DNA of 64,000 bases, taken from NCBI RefSeq assembly GCF_025837095.1, contig NZ_CP107551.1, positions 1,780,352 through 1,844,351 of the forward strand, given 5' to 3'. The notes under the pieces were generated by a model, which worked only from the letters and a program-made list of their open reading frames with translations, was not told the DNA's origin and did not search any database. Positions 1 through 10,181 of the stretch are shown piece after piece (the stretch's first letter is position 1; every line of letters starts with the position of its first letter). Made by a program: the position numbers and the translations under genes. This DNA comes from Rhodococcus sp. Z13. Its GTDB lineage: Bacteria; Actinomycetota; Actinomycetes; Mycobacteriales; Mycobacteriaceae.

Positions 1-1
1 G

Positions 2-1231
2 GACGGCACGAAGCTCGCCTACCTGCACGAATCGCTCAGCGACGCCGAGAACCCGCCCCGGGTCACCCTGCGCGTGCTCGACCTGGCGACCGGCACGACG
101 AGCCGCGAAGCGCCCGAATGGGACCGGCGCCCCACCTCCGTCGCGTGGCTGCCCGACGGCACCGGGCTGGTCCTCACCGCCGACGACCGCGGCCGCGCCC
201 CGGTCTTCGTGCACCGGCTCGGCCGATCACAACCCGAGCGCCTCACCGCCGACGACGCGGCCTACACCGACGTGCACGTCGCCCCCGACGGCACCCGCGT
301 CTACGCCCTGCGCGCCTCCTGCACGGTGCCGCCGCACCCCGTCCGGATCACCCTCACCGGCCCCGACGCCGGTGCGGTCACCGCACTGCCGGCGCCCGCG
401 CCGTTGCCGGAGCTGCCGGGCCGGCTCACCGAGGTCGTCACCGAGGCCACCGACGGCACCCCGCTACGCGCCTGGCTCGCCCTGCCGCACGAGGCCTCCG
501 ACACCGCCCCCGCGCCGCTGCTGCTGTGGGTGCACGGCGGGCCGCTGAGCAGCTGGAACACCTGGTCGTGGCGGTGGAACCCGTGGCTGCTCGCCGCATG
601 CGGCTACGCCGTGCTGCTGCCCGACCCGGCGCTGTCCACCGGCTACGGCGACGAGTTCGTCCGCCGCGGCTGGGGACGCTGGGGCAAGGAGCCCTACACC
701 GACCTCATGACCCTCACCGACGCCACCGTCGCCCGCCCCGACATCGACGCCGACCGCACCGCCGTGATGGGCGGCTCGTTCGGCGGCTACATGGCCAACT
801 GGATCGCCGGGCACACCGACCGCTTCCGGGCGATCGTCACCCACGCCGGGCTGTGGGCGCTGGACCAGTTCACCCCGACCACCGACGTCGCCTGGTACTG
901 GCAGCGGGAGGTGACCCCGGAGATGGCCGTCGAGAACTCCCCGCACCTGTTCGTCGCCGACATCGTCACCCCGATGCTCGTCATCCACGGCGACAAGGAC
1001 CACCGCGTGCCCATCGGGGAGGCCCTGCGCCTGTGGTACGAGCTGCTCGACGAGTCCGGCCTGCCCGCCGAGGAGGACGGCACCACCGTGCACCGGTTCC
1101 TGTACTTCCCGTCGGAGAACCACTGGGTGCTGCGGCCCCAGCACACGAAGATCTGGTACCGGACCGTCGAGGCGTTCCTGTCCGAGCACGTCCTCGGCCG
1201 CCCGCTGGAGTTGCCGGCCGAACTCGGCTGA
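2..1231 (+). CDS. S9 family (prolyl oligopeptidase-type) serine peptidase, 5'-truncated by the window edge
   Basis: The reading frame is open from base 2, so the true start lies upstream of the window; 409 residues are visible. The N-terminal visible part looks like the end of a beta-propeller with repeated DG turns. The last 250 residues are an alpha/beta hydrolase with the nucleophile elbow [12 protein letters not shown] (Ser codon at 776), a later HGDKDHRVP segment supplying the Asp and SENHWVL supplying the His. These features define the dipeptidyl aminopeptidase/acylaminoacyl-peptidase S9 family, which cleaves short peptides. The exact S9 subfamily cannot be fixed without the N-terminus. 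It ends 67 bases before valS. Confidence 0.88.
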   Translation, partial: DGTKLAYLHESLSDAENPPRVTLRVLDLATGTTSREAPEWDRRPTSVAWLPDGTGLVLTADDRGRAPVFVHRLGRSQPERLTADDAAYTDVHVAPDGTRVYALRASCTVPPHPVRITLTGPDAGAVTALPAPAPLPELPGRLTEVVTEATDGTPLRAWLALPHEASDTAPAPLLLWVHGGPLSSWNTWSWRWNPWLLAACGYAVLLPDPALSTGYGDEFVRRGWGRWGKEPYTDLMTLTDATVARPDIDADRTAVMGGSFGGYMANWIAGHTDRFRAIVTHAGLWALDQFTPTTDVAWYWQREVTPEMAVENSPHLFVADIVTPMLVIHGDKDHRVPIGEALRLWYELLDESGLPAEEDGTTVHRFLYFPSENHWVLRPQHTKIWYRTVEAFLSEHVLGRPLELPAELG

Positions 1232-1286
1232 CGCGGGGGAGACCGACGGCACACGGGCCGTGTCCAGGCGGTTTGTGCTCGACGCT

Positions 1287-1301
1287 TACGATTGCCTGGT
1301 G
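1287..1301 (+). promoter_or_regulatory. Leaderless promoter -10 box of valS
   Basis: TACGAT (1287-1292) fits the actinobacterial TANNNT -10 pattern. It is followed by six bases and then the GTG at 1299, so transcription would begin at or next to the start codon. No Shine-Dalgarno sequence precedes this GTG, which supports leaderless translation. No convincing -35 is visible. Confidence 0.55.
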
Positions 1302-3959
1302 ACCAGTGCGCCAGAGAACTCGCAGAACCCCGCCGACGCCCTCCCCAAGAGCTGGGATCCCAGCGCTGTCGAAGCGGAGCTCTACCAGCAGTGGGTGGAC
1401 GCCGGCTACTTCGAGGCCGACCCGACCAGCGACAAGCCCGGGTACTCGATCGTGCTGCCCCCGCCCAACGTCACCGGCAGCCTGCACATGGGTCACGCCC
1501 TCGACCACACCCTCATGGACGCGCTCACCCGCCGCAAGCGCATGCAGGGCTACGAGGTGCTGTGGCTGCCCGGCATGGACCACGCCGGCATCGCCACCCA
1601 GACCGTCGTCGAGAAGCAGCTCGCCGCCGGCGGCAAGAAGAAGGAGGACCTCGGCCGCGAGGCCTTCATCGAGAAGGTCTGGCAGTGGAAGGCCGAGTCC
1701 GGCGGCATGATCCAGGGCCAGATGCGCCGCATCGGTGACGGCGTCGACTGGTCCCGCGACCGCTTCACCATGGACGAGGGCCTGTCCCGCGCCGTCCAGA
1801 CGATCTTCAAGCGCCTCTACGACGAGGGCCTGATCTACCGCGCCGAGCGCCTGGTCAACTGGTCGCCGGTGCTGCAGACCGCCATCTCCGACATCGAGGT
1901 CAAGTTCGAGGAGGTCGAGGGCGAACTCGTCTCCCTGCGCTACGGCTCCCTGAACGACGACGAACCGCACGTGGTCGTCGCCACCACCCGTGTCGAGACG
2001 ATGCTCGGCGACACCGCCGTCGCGGTGCACCCCGACGACGAGCGCTACAAGGACCTGATCGGCACCACGCTCGAGCACCCCATCACCGGGCGGCAGATCC
2101 CGATCATCGCCGACGAGTACGTCGACCCCGAATTCGGTACGGGCGCCGTGAAGATCACCCCGGCACACGACCCCAACGACTTCGAGATGGGCCTGCGGCA
2201 CAACCTGCCGATGCCCACGATCATGGACAAGGCCGGCCGCATCGCCGACACCGGCACCCGCTTCGACGGCATGGACCGCTTCGAAGCGCGCGTCGCGATC
2301 CGTGAGGAACTCGCCGCGCAGGGCCGTGTCGTCGCCGAGAAGCGCCCCTACATCCACAGCGTCGGCCACTCCGAGCGGTCCGGCGAGACCATCGAGCCGC
2401 GCCTGTCGATGCAGTGGTGGGTCAAGGTCGACAAGCTCGCCAAGGCTGCCGGCGACGCGGTGCGCAACGGGCACACCGTCATCCACCCCGCGAGCCAGGA
2501 ACCGCGCTGGTTCGAGTGGGTCGACAACATGCACGACTGGTGCATCTCGCGTCAGCTGTGGTGGGGTCACCGCATCCCGATCTGGTACGGCCCGAACGGT
2601 GAGGTCGAGTGCTTCGGCCCCGACGAGACCGCACCCGAGGGCTGGGAGCAGGACCCCGACGTCCTCGACACCTGGTTCTCCTCGGCGCTGTGGCCGTTCT
2701 CGACCATGGGCTGGCCGGACCGTACCCCCGAGCTGGACAAGTTCTACCCGACCAGCGTGCTCGTCACCGGCTACGACATCCTGTTCTTCTGGGTCGCGCG
2801 CATGATGATGTTCGGCACCTACGTGTCGGGCGACGACGCCGTGCACCAGGCGCCGGTGCCGTTCAAGGACCTGTTCCTGCACGGCCTGGTCCGCGATCAG
2901 TTCGGTAAGAAGATGTCGAAGTCGCGCGGCAACGGCATCGACCCGCTGGACTGGGTCGAGCGCTTCGGCGCCGACGCCCTGCGTTTCACCCTGGCGCGCG
3001 GCGCGAACCCGGGCAGCGACCTCGCCGTCGGTGAGGACCACGCCCAGTCGTCGCGCAACTTCGCCAACAAGCTGTTCAACGCCACCAAGTTCGCGCTCAT
3101 GAACGGCGCCGTGGTGGGTGAGCTGCCCGCCCGCGAGCAGCTCACCGACGCCGACCGCTGGGTCCTCGACCGGCTCGAGCAGGTCCGCGCCGAGGTCGAC
3201 GCGGCCTTCGACCGCTACGAGTTCTCCAAGGCGTGCGAGGCGCTCTACCACTTCGCGTGGGACGAGGTCTGCGACTGGTACCTCGAGCTCGCCAAGGTCC
3301 AGCTCGCCGAGGGCAGCGAGTACGCCGAGGGCACCAAGGTCGTGCTCGGCACCGTCCTCGACGCGCTGCTGCGCCTGCTGCACCCCGTCATCCCGTTCGT
3401 CACCGAGACCCTGTGGAAGGCCCTCACCGGCGGGGAGTCCGTCGTCGTCGCGTCGTGGCCCGAGGCGTCCGGCGTGGCCGCCGACGGCACCGCCGCGCAG
3501 CGCATCGCCGACCTGCAGAAGCTCGTCACCGAGATTCGTCGGTTCCGCAGCGACCAGGGCCTCAAGCCGTCCCAGAAGGTCGCGACCCGCCTGATCGGGG
3601 TCGAGGACGCCGATCTGGTCGCGCAGGTGCCGGCCGTGCGTTCGCTCGCCCGCCTCACCGAGCCCGAGGACTCGTTCTCGGCCACCGCCTCCATCGAGGT
3701 GCGCCTGAGCCGGGCGACGGTCACCGTCGAGCTCGACACCTCCGGCAGCATCGACGTCGGCGCCGAGATCGCGCGTCTGCGCAAGGATCTCGCCGCGGCG
3801 GAGAAGGAACTGTCGGTCACCTCGGCGAAGCTGTCGAACGACGCCTTCCTCGCGAAGGCCCCCGAGCAGGTCGTCGAGAAGATCCGCGGTCGCAAGCAGA
3901 TCGCCGAGGAGGAGATCGCGCGGATCACCGCGCGGCTGAAGGAGCTGGGCGCGGCGTGA
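1299..3959 (+). CDS. valS: Valine--tRNA ligase
   Basis: Class I aminoacyl-tRNA synthetase that charges tRNA-Val, 886 residues, normal length for the family. The HIGH-type motif is HMGH in [14 protein letters not shown] near residue 57, and the KMSKS motif lies near residue 537 in [11 protein letters not shown]. The editing (CP1) domain lies between them, the anticodon-binding domain follows, and the last 65 residues are the coiled-coil arm typical of ValRS. The GTG at 1299 is preferred over an upstream in-frame GTG at 1260 because the protein then begins [11 protein letters not shown] and sits just behind a -10 box. The stop overlaps the folC start (GTGA), so the two are translationally coupled. 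Confidence 0.97.
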   Translation: MTSAPENSQNPADALPKSWDPSAVEAELYQQWVDAGYFEADPTSDKPGYSIVLPPPNVTGSLHMGHALDHTLMDALTRRKRMQGYEVLWLPGMDHAGIATQTVVEKQLAAGGKKKEDLGREAFIEKVWQWKAESGGMIQGQMRRIGDGVDWSRDRFTMDEGLSRAVQTIFKRLYDEGLIYRAERLVNWSPVLQTAISDIEVKFEEVEGELVSLRYGSLNDDEPHVVVATTRVETMLGDTAVAVHPDDERYKDLIGTTLEHPITGRQIPIIADEYVDPEFGTGAVKITPAHDPNDFEMGLRHNLPMPTIMDKAGRIADTGTRFDGMDRFEARVAIREELAAQGRVVAEKRPYIHSVGHSERSGETIEPRLSMQWWVKVDKLAKAAGDAVRNGHTVIHPASQEPRWFEWVDNMHDWCISRQLWWGHRIPIWYGPNGEVECFGPDETAPEGWEQDPDVLDTWFSSALWPFSTMGWPDRTPELDKFYPTSVLVTGYDILFFWVARMMMFGTYVSGDDAVHQAPVPFKDLFLHGLVRDQFGKKMSKSRGNGIDPLDWVERFGADALRFTLARGANPGSDLAVGEDHAQSSRNFANKLFNATKFALMNGAVVGELPAREQLTDADRWVLDRLEQVRAEVDAAFDRYEFSKACEALYHFAWDEVCDWYLELAKVQLAEGSEYAEGTKVVLGTVLDALLRLLHPVIPFVTETLWKALTGGESVVVASWPEASGVAADGTAAQRIADLQKLVTEIRRFRSDQGLKPSQKVATRLIGVEDADLVAQVPAVRSLARLTEPEDSFSATASIEVRLSRATVTVELDTSGSIDVGAEIARLRKDLAAAEKELSVTSAKLSNDAFLAKAPEQVVEKIRGRKQIAEEEIARITARLKELGAA

Positions 3960-5377
3960 GCACCGACACCCCGGGGTCCCCGTCCCCGGTGGACCTCGCC
4001 GAACTGGCGCTGGTCGAGGAGGAACTCGACCGGCGCTGGCCGGAGACGAAGATCGAGCCGTCCCTGGCGCGGATCTCCGCGCTCATGGACATCCTCGGGT
4101 CGCCGCAGCACAACTACCCGTCGATCCACGTCGCCGGTACCAACGGCAAGACGTCGACGGCCCGCATGATCGACGCGCTGCTCACCCGCATGCACCAGCG
4201 GGTGGGCCGCACGACGAGCCCGCACCTGCAGCTCGCCACCGAGCGGATCAGCATCGACGGGACGCCGGTCTCGCCGCGCACCTACGTCGACACCTACCGC
4301 GACATCGAGCCATACGTGCGGATGATCGACGAGCAGTCCGAGGCGGCCGGTGGCCCGAGGATGAGCAAGTTCGAGGTCACCACCGCCATGGCGTTCGCGG
4401 CCTTCGCCGATGCGCCCGTCGACGTGGCGGTCGTCGAGGTCGGACTCGGCGGACGCTGGGACGCCACCAACGTCGTCACCGGGCAGGTCGCGGTGATCAC
4501 CCCGATCGGCATCGACCACACCGGTTTCCTCGGCGACACCCTCACCGAGATCGCGGGGGAGAAGGCCGGGATTATCAAGAAGGCCGTCGGGGACGGGCTC
4601 GTGCCGCGCGACACCGTGGCGATCATCGCCCAGCAGGAACCCGAGGCGATGGAGGTGCTGCTACGGCAGGCCGTCGAGGCCGACGCGGCCGTCGCCCGGC
4701 AGGGCTCGGAGTTCGCGGTGGTGCGCCGCGCGGTCGCCGTGGGTGGTCAGCAGATCGACCTGCAGGGCCTCGGCGGGCTCTACACCGACATCTTCCTGCC
4801 GCTGCACGGCGAGCATCAGGCCCACAACGCGTCGGTGGCGCTCGCGGCCGTCGAGGCGTTCCTGGGCGCCGGTGCGGACAAGCAACTCGACGTCGAGGTG
4901 GTGCGCGAGGCGTTCGCGTCGGTGACCAGCCCCGGACGCCTCGAGCGGGTGCGCAGCGCACCCACCGTCTTCCTCGACGCCGCGCACAACCCCCACGGCG
5001 CGAAGGCGCTCGCGGCGGCCCTCGCCGCCGAGTTCGACTTCCGTAAACTGGTGGGTGTCGTCAGCGTGATGGCGGACAAGGACGTGGCCGGACTCATCGA
5101 GGCACTCGAGCCTGTCTTCGACGAGATCGTGGTCACCCACAACGGGTCGCCCCGGGCGATGGACGTCGACGATCTGGCGAACATCGCCGTCGCCCGTTTC
5201 GGTGACGAGCGTGTCGTGACGGCCGCGAGCCTGCCCGACGCGATCGAGACCGCGATCGCGATCGCGGAGGAGATCGGCGAGCCGGGGGAGACGATCTCCG
5301 GTGCCGGTGTCGTGATCACCGGTTCGGTCGTCACCGCCGGTGCCGCGCGCAGTCTCTTCGGAAAGGATCCCTCGTGA
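3956..5377 (+). CDS. folC: Bifunctional folylpolyglutamate synthase/dihydrofolate synthase
   Basis: Mur-ligase-fold enzyme that adds glutamate to dihydropteroate and to folates, 473 residues. The P-loop is [11 protein letters not shown] near residue 61, followed by TSPHL and the central [11 protein letters not shown] block. The C-terminal domain carries the [11 protein letters not shown] motif typical of FolC. The start GTG overlaps the valS stop by four bases and the stop overlaps the next gene's GTG in the same manner, giving a tightly packed operon valS-folC-DUF4233. Confidence 0.96.
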   Translation: MSTDTPGSPSPVDLAELALVEEELDRRWPETKIEPSLARISALMDILGSPQHNYPSIHVAGTNGKTSTARMIDALLTRMHQRVGRTTSPHLQLATERISIDGTPVSPRTYVDTYRDIEPYVRMIDEQSEAAGGPRMSKFEVTTAMAFAAFADAPVDVAVVEVGLGGRWDATNVVTGQVAVITPIGIDHTGFLGDTLTEIAGEKAGIIKKAVGDGLVPRDTVAIIAQQEPEAMEVLLRQAVEADAAVARQGSEFAVVRRAVAVGGQQIDLQGLGGLYTDIFLPLHGEHQAHNASVALAAVEAFLGAGADKQLDVEVVREAFASVTSPGRLERVRSAPTVFLDAAHNPHGAKALAAALAAEFDFRKLVGVVSVMADKDVAGLIEALEPVFDEIVVTHNGSPRAMDVDDLANIAVARFGDERVVTAASLPDAIETAIAIAEEIGEPGETISGAGVVITGSVVTAGAARSLFGKDPS

Positions 5378-5778
5378 GCAACGACAATCCGGAGCAGCAG
5401 CAGTTCCGCCCGCCGGCGACCGACCCGTGGAAGGGCTTCCGCGGGGTGATGGCCGGCACCCTGGTGCTCGAGGCGATCGTCGTCCTGCTGGTGCTGCCGG
5501 TCATCGCGACGGTCGGCGGGGGACTGAGCGCCCTGTCGACCACCTACGTGGTGGGCCTGGCGGTGCTGATGATCCTCGGCGCGGGGCTGCAGAAACGGCC
5601 TTGGGCCATCCCGTTCAACATCACGCTGCAGGTCCTGGCGGTGCTCGGCTTCTTCGTCGACCCCGCCTTCGGCGCCGTGGGCGTGCTGTTCGCCGTCGTC
5701 TGGGCGTACATCTTCTACCTGCGGAAAGACATCCGGTATCGCGAATCCCGGGGTCTGCTCCGAGGGCAGCGGGACTGA
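5374..5778 (+). CDS. DUF4233 domain small membrane protein
   Basis: A 134-residue protein with four predicted membrane helices (about residues 24-48, 56-76, 83-102 and 106-124), a short hydrophilic N-terminus and an Arg/Lys-rich C-terminal tail. It matches the DUF4233 family, which in Actinobacteria sits between folC and ndk; the function is unknown. Its GTG start overlaps the folC stop by four bases, so it is very likely co-translated with folC. The constant position suggests, but does not prove, a role linked to folate or nucleotide metabolism. Confidence 0.85.
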   Translation: MSNDNPEQQQFRPPATDPWKGFRGVMAGTLVLEAIVVLLVLPVIATVGGGLSALSTTYVVGLAVLMILGAGLQKRPWAIPFNITLQVLAVLGFFVDPAFGAVGVLFAVVWAYIFYLRKDIRYRESRGLLRGQRD

Positions 5779-5783
5779 ACCTC

Positions 5784-5798
5784 TAGGCTTGTCGCGTG
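5784..5798 (+). promoter_or_regulatory. Leaderless promoter -10 box of ndk
   Basis: TAGGCT (5784-5789) is followed by six bases and the GTG start at 5796. There is no Shine-Dalgarno sequence, so ndk may have its own leaderless mRNA in addition to read-through from folC. Confidence 0.55.
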
Positions 5799-6215
5799 AC
5801 TGAGCGGACCCTGGTACTGATCAAGCCCGACGGCGTTGCCCGTCGTCATGTCGGAGAGATCCTCTCGCGCATCGAGCGCAAGGGACTCGACATCGTCGCT
5901 CTCGAGCTCCGCACCGCGACGGAAGAGGTCGCCGCGGCGCACTACGCCGAGCACGAGGGCAAGCCCTTCTACCCCTCGCTGATCGAGTTCATCACGGGCG
6001 GCCCGCTCGTGGCGGCGGTCCTCGAGGGCCCCCGCGCGATCGCGGCGTTCCGGCAGCTCGCCGGCGGCACCGACCCCGTCGAGAAGGCCGTGCCCGGCTC
6101 GATCCGCGGCGACCTGGGTCTCGACCCGGGCGAGAACCTCGTGCACGGCTCCGACTCGGTCGAGTCCGCCGAGCGCGAGATCGCGCTGTGGTTCCCGGCC
6201 CTGGCTGCGAAGTAG
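5796..6215 (+). CDS. ndk: Nucleoside-diphosphate kinase
   Basis: Transfers the gamma phosphate between nucleoside triphosphates and diphosphates through a phosphohistidine. The protein has 139 residues, the usual size. The active-site His is H117 in [12 protein letters not shown], and the N-terminal [10 protein letters not shown] block holds the nucleotide-binding Lys. It is the last gene before a long non-coding region and is followed by a strong hairpin at 6290-6311. Confidence 0.97.
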   Translation: MTERTLVLIKPDGVARRHVGEILSRIERKGLDIVALELRTATEEVAAAHYAEHEGKPFYPSLIEFITGGPLVAAVLEGPRAIAAFRQLAGGTDPVEKAVPGSIRGDLGLDPGENLVHGSDSVESAEREIALWFPALAAK

Positions 6216-6289
6216 GCAATTTCCGAAGGATCGGCGTGTCGCGCCGGAACCACTCCGGCGACGCGATTCGCTGCGTACGACACCCGCCG

Positions 6290-6311
6290 ACGGCGCCCCA
6301 CGGGGCGCCGT
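6290..6311 (+). terminator. Hairpin terminator downstream of ndk
   Basis: A perfect 10-bp inverted repeat, ACGGCGCCCC and GGGGCGCCGT, is separated by two bases (AC), so it would close as a stem with a four-base loop. There is no U-tract, as is common for high-G+C actinobacterial terminators. It lies 75 bases after the ndk stop. Confidence 0.6.
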
Positions 6312-6553
6312 TGGCGTATCCGCGCAGTTCTGTGTGGGATACTGGCAGAGGTTGCACCTCACACACCTTGTGCGGAGCGACCGAACGACATCACGGATCG
6401 ATGCCCGACATCGCTGTGGCCGAGGACGAAGGAGACACCTCGCTCGGCGGCACGCTGGATGTTCCGGCGCACGACCCGCGATCAAGCCAGGCATTGCTCG
6501 GCCGTGCAGTGAAAACGGGCACCGGACGACCGCGCGATGCGAGACCGGAAGAA

Positions 6554-6571
6554 CTCGCGCCCCGGCGCGAG
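6554..6571 (+). other. Hairpin in the presumed rne leader
   Basis: A 7-bp perfect stem, CTCGCGC/GCGCGAG, with loop CCCG, is followed by an A-rich stretch (GTACACAAACAG). A structured stem next to single-stranded A-rich RNA is the kind of site RNase E family enzymes bind. The function is inferred. Confidence 0.4.
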
Positions 6572-6650
6572 TACACAAACAGCGCCCCCGCGTGGCCGCT
6601 CACATCGCCCAGTCGGTGATGGACGCGCCCGGGGGTCTTAGGAGACTTAC

Positions 6651-9600
6651 GTGGCCGATCGAGAGCCGCCGGAGAACAATTCGATCGAGTCGACGGAGGC
6701 AGGTGGACGCAACGTCCTGGGCCTGCCTGCCAAGATTCGTGTGCACGCGCTCGCCAAGCTGCTGGGCCTGACCAGCAAGCAGGTGATCGCGAAGGCCGCC
6801 GAGCGCGGCACCGAGCTGCGCAGCGCGCACTCGACCCTCCCGCGCGACGTTGCGGAGGACCTGCACGCCGCGCTGAGCAGCACCGAAGGTGAGGAACCGG
6901 CGCCCGCTGTGGCCCCGGCTCCGGCCGAGCCGGAGGCGACCGAAGCCACCGAGCCGGAGGTCGTCGAGTCCGAAGCGGCCGAGCCCGCGGCCGAGGAGGC
7001 CGTGCAGGTGCCGCCCGTCGGCGGGCCCACCGGCCTGTTCACCTCCGCCGAGCAGAGCACTCCGCTGTTCGAGATCCCGGAGCCGCCCGCGACCCCGGCC
7101 GAACCCATCGTCACCGCGCCGCTGTTCCTGCAGCCCGAGGTGCCGTCCGCGGTCGAGGACGAGGAGGAGAGCCGTCCGCGTCGTCGGCGTGTCCGTCGCA
7201 GCGCGAAGACCGCCGACCAGCCCGTGGTCGAGGACGAGCAGACCACCGGCACCGTCGAGGAACCGGCCGCCGAGACCGAGACCGAGGCCGAGGACACTGC
7301 GGCGGCCCGGAGCGAGGACGAGCAGGACGATCAGCAGCCGCGCCGCCGTCGCCGCGGACGTCGGGGCCGGGGCCGTGGTCGCGGGGACGGTGCCGACGCC
7401 GAGCTGCAGGGCGAGGACGACTCGGAGACCGAGGCCACCGAGAAGGCCGCGAGCACCGAGAAGGCTGCGACCGCCGAGAAGACCGAGACCGTCGACGCTG
7501 AGGCCGAGGGCGCTGCCGAGACCGACGAGTCCGCCGAGGACACGAGCTCCGAGGACGACGAGGAACAGGGCGGTGAGGAGACCGCCGAGGGCGGCACCTC
7601 GCGACGCCGTCGCCGCCGTCGCCGTCGCCGTGGTTCGGCCGACACCGAGACCACGACCACCGAGGACGACTCGATCCCCACGGTCGTCCACGAGCGTGAA
7701 CCGCGCACCCGCACCCGCGCCAAGGACGAGGTCCAGGGCATCAGCGGGTCGACCCGCCTCGAGGCGAAGCGTCAGCGGCGCCGCGACGGCCGGGAGGCCG
7801 GACGTCGTCGTCCGCCGATCCTCACCGAGTCGGAGTTCCTCGCCCGCCGCGAGTCCGTCGACCGGGTGATGGTCGTGCGCGAGCGCACCGGTGGCCAGCA
7901 CGCCGGGATGACGCAGGTCGCGGTGCTCGAGGACGGCATCCTCGTCGAACACTTCGTCACCACCTCCGGGTCGGCGTCGATGGTCGGCAACATCTATCTC
8001 GGCCGCGTCCAGAACGTGCTGCCCTCCATGGAGGCGGCGTTCATCGACATCGGCCGCGGCCGCAACGGCGTGCTCTACGCCGGTGAGGTGAACTGGGAGG
8101 CCGCGGGCCTCGGCGGCAACTCGCGCAAGATCGAGCAGGCCCTCAAGCCCGGCGACCAGGTGGTCGTGCAGGTCAGCAAGGACCCGGTCGGCCACAAGGG
8201 TGCGCGCCTGACCACCCAGATCAGCCTCGCCGGACGCTTCCTGGTGTACGTGCCGGGCGGATCGTCGACGGGCATCAGCCGCAAGCTGCCCGACACCGAG
8301 CGCAAGCGCCTGAAGGACATCCTCCGCGAGATCGTCCCGGCCGATGCCGGTGTGATCATCCGGACCGCCGCCGAGGGCGTCAGCGAGGAGGAACTCTCCC
8401 GCGACGTCACCCGTCTGCAGACGCAGTGGGAGTCCATCCGCGAGCAGGCCGAGAAGCTGCAGGCCGACGCGTCGGGCCAGCCGAAGACCCTCTACGAGGA
8501 GCCCGACCTGCTCGTGAAGGTCGTGCGCGACCTCTTCAACGAGGACTTCTCGAAGCTCGTCATCGAGGGCGAGTCCGCGTGGAACACCGTCGAGGGTTAC
8601 ATCCGCACGGTCGCCCCGGACCTGCTGCCGCGCGTCGAGCGTTACGAGTCGAAGAACTCGGTGGACGTCTTCGCCGCCCACCGCATCGACGAGCAGCTCG
8701 CCAAGGCACTCGACCGCAAGGTGTGGCTGCCCTCGGGCGGCACCCTCGTCATCGACCGCACCGAGGCGATGACGGTGATCGACGTCAACACCGGCAAGTT
8801 CACCGGCTCGGGCGGCAACCTCGAGGAGACGGTCACCCGCAACAACCTCGAGGCCGCCGAGGAGATCGTCCGCCAGATGCGTCTGCGCGACATCGGCGGC
8901 ATGATCGTCGTCGACTTCATCGACATGGTGCTCGAGTCGAACCGCGATCTGGTGCTGCGGCGCCTCACCGAGGCCCTGGGCCGGGACCGCACCCGCCACC
9001 AGGTCTCGGAGGTCACCTCGCTCGGTCTCGTGCAGATGACCCGCAAGCGGCTCGGCACCGGGCTCGTCGAGGCGTTCTCCACCACCTGCGAGCACTGCAA
9101 CGGCCGCGGAATCATCGTCCACTCGGAGCCCATCGAGTCGAAGCACTCCGACGACTCGAACCGCTCCTCGGGTGGCTCGCGCCGCAAGCGGGGACGGGAC
9201 AAGAGCGCCGCCGAACCGGCGCCCGCCGCCGAACCCCAGGTGCACCATCCGTCGCCGGAGGAGGTCGCCAAGCGCGCCGCCCATCCGGTGGCCCTCGCGA
9301 TGGCCGCCCACCAGGCGGAGACGCATCCGGACGAGGCTCCGCAGTCCGAGACCCAGCAGTCCGAGACCCAGCAGTCCGGGTCCCAGCAGGCCGACAGCGC
9401 TGCCGAGGCCCCGGCCGCTGCCGACCCGGTGAAGGTCGCCGAGCCGCTGCAGGCGGTCGAGCAGGAGAAGGTCGCCGCGGAGGGTCGCGAGACCCCCAGC
9501 GGGGAGGACCACACCACCGTGACGACCCCCGCGGACGAACCGCAGGAGGTCGAAGCGGAGGTGGCGGCTGCCGAGGAGGCGGTCGAACCGGCCCCGGTCG

Positions 9601-9878
9601 CGTCCGCTCCGGCGGCCCGTCCCGCCGAGACCGGAACGAGTCCGGAGACCGCACCGCGGCGTCGCAGGGCCCGCAGGGTCGCCCGCGCGGCGGCCGCACC
9701 CACCGGCGACGGGGACTCCGCCGCCAAGGTGTTCGTCATCCCGGTGACCGCCACCGACAGCGCCCCCGAGGCGCCGGCGGTCCCGGCGGCCGACACCCCC
9801 GTCGAGATCGTGCGGCGGCCGCGGGTGCGGCGCGCTGCGGGACGCCCGGCGGGACCCCCGGTCGACGCCGAGGCGTAG
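6651..9878 (+). CDS. rne: Ribonuclease E/G family endoribonuclease
   Basis: Single-strand-specific endoribonuclease for mRNA decay and rRNA processing, 1075 residues. The catalytic core lies in the middle: an S1 domain near residues 443-480 (GNIYLGRVQNV), the DNase I-like catalytic Asp motif VIDVNTGKF near 708, a second Asp in VVDFIDM near 755 and the Zn-link CEHCNGRG near 812. It is flanked by low-complexity Glu/Ala/Arg-rich arms, as in mycobacterial RNase E. The N-terminus keeps the RVHALAKLLG segment also seen in actinobacterial relatives. A Shine-Dalgarno AGGAG at about 6640 supports the GTG start. The C-terminal arm contains three 15-bp tandem repeats (9342-9386). Confidence 0.95.
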   Translation: MADREPPENNSIESTEAGGRNVLGLPAKIRVHALAKLLGLTSKQVIAKAAERGTELRSAHSTLPRDVAEDLHAALSSTEGEEPAPAVAPAPAEPEATEATEPEVVESEAAEPAAEEAVQVPPVGGPTGLFTSAEQSTPLFEIPEPPATPAEPIVTAPLFLQPEVPSAVEDEEESRPRRRRVRRSAKTADQPVVEDEQTTGTVEEPAAETETEAEDTAAARSEDEQDDQQPRRRRRGRRGRGRGRGDGADAELQGEDDSETEATEKAASTEKAATAEKTETVDAEAEGAAETDESAEDTSSEDDEEQGGEETAEGGTSRRRRRRRRRRGSADTETTTTEDDSIPTVVHEREPRTRTRAKDEVQGISGSTRLEAKRQRRRDGREAGRRRPPILTESEFLARRESVDRVMVVRERTGGQHAGMTQVAVLEDGILVEHFVTTSGSASMVGNIYLGRVQNVLPSMEAAFIDIGRGRNGVLYAGEVNWEAAGLGGNSRKIEQALKPGDQVVVQVSKDPVGHKGARLTTQISLAGRFLVYVPGGSSTGISRKLPDTERKRLKDILREIVPADAGVIIRTAAEGVSEEELSRDVTRLQTQWESIREQAEKLQADASGQPKTLYEEPDLLVKVVRDLFNEDFSKLVIEGESAWNTVEGYIRTVAPDLLPRVERYESKNSVDVFAAHRIDEQLAKALDRKVWLPSGGTLVIDRTEAMTVIDVNTGKFTGSGGNLEETVTRNNLEAAEEIVRQMRLRDIGGMIVVDFIDMVLESNRDLVLRRLTEALGRDRTRHQVSEVTSLGLVQMTRKRLGTGLVEAFSTTCEHCNGRGIIVHSEPIESKHSDDSNRSSGGSRRKRGRDKSAAEPAPAAEPQVHHPSPEEVAKRAAHPVALAMAAHQAETHPDEAPQSETQQSETQQSGSQQADSAAEAPAAADPVKVAEPLQAVEQEKVAAEGRETPSGEDHTTVTTPADEPQEVEAEVAAAEEAVEPAPVASAPAARPAETGTSPETAPRRRRARRVARAAAAPTGDGDSAAKVFVIPVTATDSAPEAPAVPAADTPVEIVRRPRVRRAAGRPAGPPVDAEA
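9342..9386 (+). repeat. Three tandem 15-bp repeats in the rne C-terminal arm
   Basis: The unit CAGTCCGAGACCCAG occurs twice exactly and a third time with two changes. It encodes repeated SETQQ/SGSQQ in the disordered tail of RNase E. The unit is a multiple of three, so copy-number change would not break the frame. Confidence 0.8.
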
Positions 9879-9930
9879 ACCACTCGGGGAGGACCACTCG
9901 GGGGAGACCGCGGTGACCGGAACGTGATGT

Positions 9931-9987
9931 CCGGTGCCGGGTCGGCCTGTGCCGGCCCGGCACCGGAGACATGTGCCGGTCCGGCAC
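9931..9987 (+). terminator. Double-hairpin terminator after rne
   Basis: The first stem pairs CCGGTGCCGGG (9931-9941) with CCCGGCACCGG (9956-9966), 11 bp perfect with a 14-base loop. The second pairs GTGCCGG (9973-9979) with CCGGCAC (9981-9987). Neither has a U-tract. The tandem arrangement separates rne from the ribosomal-protein promoter that follows. Confidence 0.6.
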
Positions 9988-10007
9988 GGGACACCCCGGG
10001 GCCCGGT

Positions 10008-10037
10008 TTGACCCCGAGAGTCACCGTCCCGTAATCT
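10008..10037 (+). promoter_or_regulatory. Promoter of rplU-rpmA
   Basis: TTGACC (10008-10013) and TAATCT (10032-10037) are separated by 18 bases, a good match to the vegetative sigma consensus. The predicted start of transcription near 10044 leaves a leader of about 138 nt before rplU. Confidence 0.7.
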
Positions 10038-10181
10038 TGTTCAGTCGCTACTCGGCGATGCTGCCCGGCTGCGTCCGAACACGGGATGGTGGCGGGACCC
10101 GAGTCAGCAACCACACCAGACCAGTCGCGTTCGCAACACTGTGGCGCGAGAACGTTCGAAGAAGCAAGGGGTAGCCGTCCG

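Larger units (their letters stand above)
6216..6650 (+). other. Long non-coding region between ndk and rne, including a likely 5' leader of rne
   Basis: No convincing gene is seen in these 435 bases. The first 100 bases contain the ndk terminator hairpin. A weak -10-like GATACT lies at 6338-6343, which would give a leader of about 300 nt. A second hairpin, CTCGCGC (6554-6560) and GCGCGAG (6565-6571) with a CCCG loop, lies 80 bases before the rne start. Long structured leaders are known for rne in E. coli, where RNase E controls its own mRNA, and long rne leaders are reported in mycobacteria. The regulatory role here is inferred. Confidence 0.5.
9879..10181 (+). other. Intergenic region rne-rplU: terminators, promoter and leader, no gene
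   Basis: The first half holds two copies of a 12-bp direct repeat, GACCACTCGGGG (9878-9889 and 9892-9903), and then two strong hairpins (9931-9987). The second half holds the rplU promoter (10008-10037) and an approximately 138-nt leader. No open reading frame here resembles a protein. Confidence 0.7.

Noticed and set aside
981-3383. An 800-codon minus-strand frame antisense to valS
   Set aside because: Same GC-shadow reason; valS on the plus strand is complete with HIGH and KMSKS motifs.
6401-6619. Possible small protein starting MPDIAVAEDEGDT upstream of rne
   Set aside because: No ribosome site, no family resemblance, and it lies in the presumed rne leader. Codon use is not convincing.
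9342-9386. Short direct repeats considered as a CRISPR-like array
   Set aside because: There are no spacers; the units are contiguous in frame and encode SETQQ repeats in RNase E.
6600-9512. A 970-codon open frame antisense to rne
   Set aside because: It is the mirror of the biased rne codons, with no recognisable domain, and rne itself has full motifs.
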